Below are positions 57,394-64,000 of a stretch of DNA of 64,000 nucleotides, piece by piece (positions within the stretch are counted from its first letter, which is position 1; each line of letters opens with the position of its first letter). A model generated the notes under the pieces. It saw nothing but the letters and a program-made list of their open reading frames with translations, ran no database searches and was not told where the DNA came from. The translations under genes and the position numbers were made by a program. The DNA comes from Tribonema minus (Eukaryota > Sar > Xanthophyceae > Tribonematales > Tribonemataceae), in NCBI GenBank assembly GCA_017506865.1, contig JAFCMP010000087.1:186001-250000 (forward strand), read 5' to 3'.

Positions 57394-57534
57394 CACAACG
57401 GGCACCACAGCATCATCTGGGACCTGCTGCGCGGCAGCGATGAGGACTGGCAGTGCCTGGCCATGTACTGCCTCAAAGACGCGCACCTGCCGCTGCTGCT
57501 CACAGAGAAGCTGTCCGTCATGGTCAACTACATT
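57394..57534 (+). pseudogene. DNA polymerase delta catalytic subunit fragment
   Basis: After an acceptor-like TTTGCAG, the frame reads [18 protein letters not shown], then [20 protein letters not shown] and SVMVNYI. This matches the segment of family-B polymerase delta between the exonuclease and polymerase domains, where YCLKDAYLPLRL..EKL is nearly invariant. The usual Arg-rich triplet before LAVYCLKD is replaced by Trp-Gln-Cys. The following VEMARVTGVP segment is absent, the right edge lacks a good donor, and no other polymerase exon was found nearby. It is most likely a captured or decayed gene fragment. Confidence 0.7.
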
Positions 57535-60500
57535 GGTCAATTGGTGCTTCAACCTGCAACCCTAACTTTAACCCTAAACCCTATGCATCTGACCTCGATT
57601 CGCCTCGAGGACAGTCAGTAACCTACTTCCATTTTCAGCCTACCAGTTAGTGCGCTGCTGCATCTGTGTGCCTACTTATTTTAGTTGAGTGTGCCCATCT
57701 GCTGCTGCCGCTCATGGCACTTCAACAATGACGGCCGCATTGACGTTTTGCCCCAGCACGCGCCCCACATGTTTGAGCTCCATCGTGGTGGTGCCAACCT
57801 GCTTGACCCGGATTTTTTTGTGTGCAAATGACAGGATGGATGCGTCGTGCACACCAGACCACATGAGCAGGGAATGGTCGTGTTTGTTGGCATGTGAAGG
57901 CATTACTGCATTGTGGACGACCATTGTCAGTCTGTAAGGCATCATTGTATTGTGACTGGCACCAGCATACTATGTCAAATGGCGCAGGTATCTGTGTCGG
58001 CAAACCTTGGTGGGCAGCCGTCTACATTGGCCAATGACGCTCACTCAAACTCATCATATCCGCAGGCACGATGCGCGCGCCTGCGCTCTGAGTGGACTAC
58101 GCTCACCTGTGCTCGATCTACCTACCTAGAGAATTGCGTCACCACCGCCTGTGTTTGAAATGATGCGCGTAAGCAATACATGCATGCGCGTTACAAAGGA
58201 AGACATGGCCCTGGAAGGCATGTCACGTGCGCCTGTACTCCTCTTAAAATGTGCATGCAGTATGTGCTAACACTGCGCTCCGGCAGGCATGTGCTACTGG
58301 AGTCGCAGTCTGTTCTGGCGGTGTGTGCTCTGTGTGTGTGCGTGCTGTGGTCCAGCAGGCGGCGCAACACGCTGATGTCCCTGCAACCCTACATGTGGTG
58401 TATTTTTTTGCATGTGTGAGCTATTACTCATACTAGTGAAATGTGCGGTCGTACACTTCGCAACAGGGCTCGCCCCAAGGCCGTGGCTCAGGCAAATCGG
58501 GTGCAGGCACAAGCGAGCTAACGCCGTCTTTGTCGCAACGCTCAGCTCTGCCAAGAACGGACTTCACCGTCGCATGCCTGCTGAGGTGAGCATGCATGTC
58601 GAAGCAACGCAGCGTTTACGTGCAATACCATGTGTCTATGTACATTGTACATGCATTGTGTTGACAGCGATGCCCTGACATTTGACTCCACACCGCACAA
58701 ACAGCACGCAAGTTGCGCAGTCATTTAAACCTCTATGTTGGGCGCTCACATGCAGTCCAACTCCTCAAGCCACACGAGAGATGCCAAGGAGCGTCGCGAC
58801 TGCATGGCCGCAACCAAGGCCTACAACAGGGCATGTGCTACTGTCATCAAGCATACCCAAGTCTTACTGCAGTAACATTCCTGGGTTGTAGACCCAGGCT
58901 TCCGTCGAGTTTGGTTTACGGTGTAGTTTGCAAAACGGTTTAGCGACGCAGGCCGAGAGGCGCTGGCGGCTGGGGCTTGGGTGAGAGCTTAGGGGACTGG
59001 CAAATTTCTCCTAGGGTCGCCGCCGTCTGTGGCCACCGCGTGCCTCGGCACGAGGGAAAAAAGCCGGATCACTTAGGCGGTGAAGTGGGCCACATGGCTT
59101 TTTTTTTGACACATGGATAGGCTCAGAGAGCTTTCACTACGCAGATTCACTGGGTGACGCGTGTCATTTTGACACGTGTCACACGCTTGGTGTTAATGCC
59201 TCGCTGAGGCTCGCTCAGCTTGGAGGCTCCTGCAGTGCCTGGCCGCCTTGCAGATAGCGTCGTGCAGCGCCCACGGTGTGCAGTAGAGCAAGAAGCAACT
59301 CGCAAGCAGGCCAAGCGAGGTTGGTGGCAACAGCGATAGAGACCTGGATCTGCACCTGTGACCGACCTCCGTGCTGGCGCCTGGTGGCGCCCAGGATTGC
59401 CATGTCTACTCTGCTGCAGTGCTGCTCGCATGCGGAGGACGGAGCTCGGAGTTGGAGCGCGTTTGTGGAGAGCAGCAGCGCAGCTCAGACTGTGAAGGTT
59501 GGCGCGCGTTTACGGAGTTGTTGCATCAGCCATGCCAGAAGCCGCAGCAGCACTACCAGCAGCGTCGGGAGCAGCATCAGCAGCACCGACAGGACAACCA
59601 ACTGCAGCAGCAGCACCAGCAGCAGCACACCCATAACTTAGTTGCTCACATGCAGACGACGGAGCTTGTGGCTGGCTGGGTTGCGGTTGTGGGATCGACG
59701 ACAGCAGCTGCAGCTGCGCTGGCAGCTCAGGATGGACCTATGAAGTGGAGCGTGCTTGGAGTGTCGGCAGCGGCATGCAGAGGCACTATCCTGTTGGCGC
59801 CCAGGATTGCTACATCCACTCCCCCGGAGTATTGCCCAGATTTGGAGGACTGTCACAGAGCAAGGGGCCGGTGCGCGCGTGTGGGATTGCTGCTAGCAGC
59901 AGCATCGCTCAGGGCAGCGCTAGGGATTGGAGCGCGCTTGTGGACTCGTTGGCCGCAGCCGCACCAGCAGCAGCAGGACCTGCATTCGTTCCGCACCTGC
60001 AGCAGATCTCGAGGCACTTTCTTGGGGCCTATAGATTAATGGCGCCCATGATTGCTACAACCACTCCTCTGGAGTGTTGCCCGTATCAGGATGCAAGGGG
60101 GGGCTGGAGCGCGTTATGCCTGCGCGCTTGCTGCAGCAGCAGCAGCAGCAGCTTTGTCGGACCTAACTGTGACGGCACCATATTGTAGGCTTGCTGCAGC
60201 CACAATGGCGCTGAAGTCTCGCCCACGAGCTGAGGGTGGACATGTGTGCTGGAGATTGAATACAGCGAAGCAGTTGCTAGGAGTTCCGCAACCGCAGGGG
60301 GAGGGTATGTACTGGTCGTAGTGGTAACTGTAGTTGGGTGGGAAAGGAATGCGCTTAGGCACACCTGTGTGCTCTGGGAGCCATCGCTAATGGTATTGTG
60401 TCTATATTGCATATGCTCTGCATGACAGAAGGTTTTACATACGCCCCTCAAAGTCAAGCGCAATGTACAGCAGCGCGCTGCTCAGCCGCAAACAATCCCG

Positions 60501-61690
60501 GGTCTGGGCCTACGAACCATGCAGCTGCTTTCAAGTCCCCTTCCAACTCCAGCACTGTGCAGGTATACTCATGAAGTCCGGTTGGGCTTCATGGCAGAGC
60601 AACCGCCCCGGTGCCGCCACTGCAGTGCGCTGAAGTACGCTGCAGTGCACTGGCACTAGTGCATGCAGTGCTATGCCCACAGGCTGCAGTGCCTCTGGCA
60701 TATGGCTATGACGGTCAATAGCCTGCCAAACAAGCAGCACTGCGGGCACCAGTTCACGGTGCAGCTCCTGCATGCAAACGGAGAGCAGCGCTGTGGCCAT
60801 GGCTGGCTAGTTGGTTGATAGTGTGACCGGGGTTTTACTACTGACCACAACCAACTCATGCTTTGTTGTAGGCAAACATACATACAAAAAGCAGCGCACG
60901 TGCAGTGCAGCACCAGGTATTCTGAGCAGTAGTAGTACAGGGCACTGAACTGTTGTGTTCTCTTCGTCTGGGTAAATTGAACACTTCATCCCGCAAGACT
61001 TACTAAGTCGATCTCTACGCCTGTGTAGTGAGTTGCTGTATCACTTATCTATAGAAGTTTTGAATGTATTGTAGTATAGTTACCATCAAAAACTTGTTTT
61101 GCCATACATCAGCTTGACATCAGAGCAGGATATATCGTCGGTTAGGTAGTATAGCATTGGCCAGCATTGAACACAACAGCTTCACTCGCAGGCCCATGGG
61201 CTTTGCCTACAAAATGATTTAAACCTGCAGCCATGTCGAGTGTGCGCAAATGCTGAAGCTCCATGCCACCGGTACGTAACATACCTCACAAAGCAGTCTG
61301 TGCACACAGGCCTCGCAACGCCACCTCAAGACGCCTGATCGCAGACAAAGCAAATTTGATGTGCAGCCTCTGCTGCTTCCAGCGGCCGGCCAGAATAGCC
61401 AGACAACCCGGTCGTGAATTAGGCAAAGTGTAGCTTCTCCACGGCGCAAGCCTTCGACAAGGGAGAAAAATTCAGTTGAAGTATGAAGTACCTGGCAGCC
61501 AATTGCAAGCGTGGACTTGCGCTGCGATGGTTCCCCTGCAGCAATGGTTTTCCAGCCACACACGTCTATCACCTCGCGATGCAGCCGCGCCATCTCAACC
61601 GCGCGAAATAAGAGCAGCAATCGCGAGAACTTCTTTGAAGAATAAACGATCATTCTTATTCATGATGGAGAGCATAGTGAGCTTGTCGGC
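57535..61690. other. Gene-poor region with GCGCCCAGGATTGC repeats
   Basis: Telomere-like CCCTAA units occur near 57563-57583. Three diverged units beginning TGGCGCCCA(G/T)GATTGC at about 59385, 59800 and 60040 form a loose tandem array with long open frames and poly-Gln/Ala-type composition. On the minus strand a short exon-like piece (AVEMARLHREVIDVCGW, ending at a CAG/GTACTT donor at about 61490) is possible. No complete gene is supported. Confidence 0.4.
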
Positions 61691-61921
61691 ATGGGAGCGG
61701 CGTGTGCAAGGTTTATGAGCCCTGATGGAAGGTCGTATTGCAAACAATGCAGACTTGCGATGGAGGTCAACCGCGAGGACGAATGGGCCGAAAGCGGAAC
61801 AGGGGCCGTGGCTCACTCCTATAAGGACGGGAACTCCACTGCCGTGTTTAGGGCCGCCATCCAGAGGTCGTTGGGCTACTCGAGGTCCATCGAGGCTCAC
61901 GCAATAGGCGACATGGTGTAA
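61691..61921 (+). CDS. Hypothetical 76-residue protein
   Basis: From an ATG at 61691 the frame gives MGAACARFMSPDGRSYCKQC and continues to GDMV before TAA. The Cys spacing (CARFMSPDGRSYCKQC) could be half of a zinc site. The stop overlaps the next ORF by one base of the ATG (TAAATG region), so the two may be parts of one former coding region split by a frameshift. Unknown function. Confidence 0.3.
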   Translation: MGAACARFMSPDGRSYCKQCRLAMEVNREDEWAESGTGAVAHSYKDGNSTAVFRAAIQRSLGYSRSIEAHAIGDMV

Positions 61922-62080
61922 ATGTTCGTGGAATATTTGCAGAAGCGCCTAGGAGTGATCGACATGGAGTTATGGCAACGCTTGGCGGATCGGGGGAACG
62001 AGCGGCTTGCACAGGAAGAAGTGGGCCTTAAGCTGCTCCGCTGCATCAGCACCAAGCTTCAGGTGTGCAACAGAGTTTGA
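61922..62080 (+). CDS. Hypothetical 52-residue ORF
   Basis: It starts at the ATG touching the previous stop and reads MFVEYLQKRLGVIDMELW, then RLADRGNERLAQEEVG and LLRCISTKL. The composition is strongly helix-forming and protein-like. A CAG/GTGTGC donor-like site lies near its end (62060-62066), so it could be an exon. Possibly the continuation of the 61691 frame after a frameshift. Confidence 0.3.
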   Translation: MFVEYLQKRLGVIDMELWQRLADRGNERLAQEEVGLKLLRCISTKLQVCNRV

Positions 62081-62211
62081 GACAAACACCTGCAAACAGC
62101 GAGCTGAGCCGACGAACGGATAAATGTGCTCATGCCCTTCATGGTACCAGTTGGCATCAACGATCACCTCTGTATCTTGCCAAGGTGCAAACAGCTGTCA
62201 TGTATGTATGG

Positions 62212-62540
62212 AAACGAATCAAAAGATCGCAGAGATCTAGGTGACAAAGGATGGTTAGCCGCAAGTGCTTTCCACCAATAACCGTGGTCGCCGCTGCTGC
62301 AGTCATTGGCCACGAGTCAAACAGTGCCATCATATCTACAGTAGTCAAAAGACTTCTGTGTGCAAGCTTTTTAGCGTTCGAGGGCATGGGTGTTTAGTAT
62401 GGAAAGGTCTCACGTGTTCGGTAGGCCAGCTCCAGCCGGCAGCCCCAGACACAGAGGTTCAGCAGCTAGCGACAGCGCTCTTGAATGCGTGTAGTGCAGG
62501 AGGTGTTTTGAACCAATCCGTGCGGCGACACGGTGGCTCC
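62212..62540. repeat. 0.3-kb interspersed repeat, copy C
   Basis: This is the third copy of the repeat at 428-760, and is closer to copy A than to copy B. Both copy A and this copy extend through GTTTTGAACCAATCC and a GCGGCGACA block to GGCTCC. Confidence 0.78.
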
Positions 62541-62938
62541 ATGTTGTTTAGCACGAGCTATCTGTAGCGTTCTCCTTTCCTCACCTACGAGCAGTAGCGT
62601 AGCAGGCGGAGCGCGTGTGCTTGTCAGTAGCCTTGTCTGGTCCTCTAGCTTCGCCGTGCTAGAGGTGTAAACCTCCTTTTTCTAGCTCCATCTTTCCAGT
62701 TTCACTCCTTCTCGGGTTGTCCGTCAGCAATGTTTAAAAACAGAAACGCATGTGGTACGTAATAGCTTCGTTTTCCTCAACTTAATGATTATGCAGGGCA
62801 CTGATATGTGCTCCCCTGCATAGGTGAAACATATACACTGCTTCACATGATGTAACATCCCGTTACATCCCGTTACGCGCTGTTTCAGGTTCAACTTGAA
62901 GTTGAAGTTGAAGGAAATGAGTCGTACGTACGGTCAGA
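62541..62938. other. No gene recognised
   Basis: Contains a perfect short direct repeat (CATCCCGTTAC twice at about 62855-62876) and a GAAGTT run at 62894-62911. No gene is seen. Confidence 0.45.
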
Positions 62939-63270
62939 TCACCCCAGAGTGGGGGTGAACAGTCCCATTTGCATTTGCAGGGAGGCTCCCCGTACGCATT
63001 TATTAATATTGTAAAATAATAAAATATCCTCTATGTCAACGTGACTTGGGAGGCCTGGGGCCAGTATATCATCAATACATCGAGCCCAATTGAAAAGCGA
63101 GACCAGTACTGCTTTCTCTGAGCCTGTAGGATTTGCTCTGTATAGTTCAACTCGACGGAATGCCATTTCAATTCATTGTATGCGCAATGTAGGCTCGCTA
63201 GTTGAGGCGCGCAGGAAGTGCCCATTGGTAAACCCCTTTTTTGTTTGTAGTTCGCCCCTCTAAAAGTCAC
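62939..63270 (-). pseudogene. Penelope-type reverse transcriptase fragment, frameshifted
   Basis: Two overlapping minus-strand frames together form part of a reverse transcriptase. The first (63270 downward) has YKQKRGLPMGTSCAPQLASL, the 'G-PMG-x-x-AP-LA' motif typical of Penelope-like elements. The second has FNWARCIDDIL, the catalytic box with Cys in place of the usual Tyr before IDD. A frameshift between them near 63110-63130, the absence of a nuclease domain and the surrounding AT-rich DNA indicate a dead fragment. Confidence 0.7.
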
Positions 63271-64000
63271 TATTGCATTGTTGATTCTATGGTCGGCTAT
63301 GTCCGCTAATGTATTAGCATGTATGTTATTATTCTAACCACCCCTGATCATCTGGCACGCGCCCTTGAATCCTGTGCAGCAGCAGCAGCGGCGCGGTCTA
63401 CATATTTGCCAGTCATGAGTTCTCTTTGGCACACCCAATGTGGTGCATCAGAACAAGGCATCCGTTTCACACTAAGCTTACTTCAGCGTTTATGAGTTTG
63501 GAATGGACATTCTCACTCTTGAGGTTGCTTGGGCGCTCTTTTTTTAAATAGCAAAGTTGCAAGGATTGAAGGTCTCACGAAGTGTGCGCCCAGGTGGTCA
63601 ATTGTAGTGGTGTGCCAACCACAGAGGGTGAAGTGTGTGAGACTCAGTCTCAACCTTGACTTGAAACAGCCGGAAATGCCCACTGCCTGGTGCCGTGGGA
63701 GGTGGACCGGAGCGCCCTCCCCACCCTGATATGCAAGCGTGGCTAAACAGGTAGAAGCAGAAGAAGCTGTGCCATGTTGAAGGTTAAAGACGTGTCTGAT
63801 TACTGCACAAAAGGCATTCGCAATGCAAGCCCTACTTCAACTACTGCTCCGCCTAGGGTTGCCTCACTACAGTCGCCCCCTGCATGGCTCTTCCACTCCA
63901 CAAGTCGAAAGCCATGCACTCATGTGAGGCGCCCTCGATACTACACATGCAATACTGCTACAAAATGCAATGCAAGCACGGCTGTCATCCACGACCGCCG
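63271..64000. other. No gene recognised
   Basis: The short plus-strand frame at 63529-63729 has no recognisable domain. An isolated TAGGGTTGCC at about 63856 resembles the TIR of the DNA transposon family, but no body or partner end is visible before the window ends. Confidence 0.4.

Noticed and set aside
57555..57585. Telomere array
   Set aside because: Only a few imperfect CCCTAA units occur, here and near 35420; they are interstitial and too short to be a telomere.
61490..61620. AVEMAR on the minus strand as a continuation of the polymerase delta fragment
   Set aside because: Only six residues match; the following LHREVIDVCGW does not resemble the polymerase, and the strand and distance do not fit.
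1..64000. CRISPR arrays, operons or bacterial ribosome binding sites
   Set aside because: The sequence is eukaryotic nuclear DNA with spliced genes; no regular short direct repeats with unique spacers were seen.

Overview
This is a nuclear window from an intron-rich, transposon-laden eukaryote, most likely a photosynthetic stramenopile (ochrophyte) or another alga with a secondary red plastid. Three proteins (ArgC, an EngA/Der GTPase and an alanine-rich protein) begin with a signal peptide followed directly by Phe (GFVRP, AFTLPP, SFCPSLP). That resembles the ASAFAP-type bipartite presequence of plastids bounded by four membranes. Introns are GT-AG and run from about 100 bases to more than 1 kb. 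I do not name a species.

Layout. 1-7 kb is gene-poor and holds an interspersed repeat, a 5'-truncated retrotransposon tail, a TIR DNA transposon and a GAAGTT-rich tract. 7.0-15.4 kb (+) is a multi-exon gene for a repeat-rich, probably surface-exposed protein with a C-terminal multi-pass membrane domain. It has two apparent frameshifts, and its introns carry two more copies of the same DNA transposon family. 15.4-19.9 kb holds one candidate exon and tandem duplications. 19.96-23.2 kb (+) is an SPX-domain gene. 24.3-26.65 kb (+) encodes a plastid-type protein with a long AAEAK-like helical repeat. 27.9-30.5 kb (-) is a MORN3-like gene, divergent across only 162 bp from the single-exon EngA/Der gene at 30.63-32.5 kb (+). 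33.0-36.4 kb (+) is argC in four exons.

36.93-42.45 kb (-) is an apparently intact non-LTR retrotransposon with a restriction-like-endonuclease architecture. It encodes one 1777-residue protein and is flanked by a perfect 12-bp target-site duplication. Two 5'-truncated copies lie at 2.17-2.31 kb and 53.72-53.75 kb, and all three insertions abut GTACT. This is the most notable mobile system in the window. 42.5-64 kb contains no complete gene I can name. It has a 596-bp segmental duplication (one copy broken by a 1-bp insertion), a fragment of DNA polymerase delta, a frameshifted Penelope-type reverse transcriptase fragment, two more copies of the 0.3-kb interspersed repeat, decayed exon-like pieces and short hypothetical ORFs.

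The recognised genes point to plastid arginine synthesis (ArgC), plastid ribosome assembly (EngA/Der), phosphate or inositol-pyrophosphate sensing (SPX) and a flagellar or structural MORN protein. They do not form an operon-like or pathway cluster. Exon joins were made by eye from reading frame, splice motifs and family similarity, so junctions are predictions.
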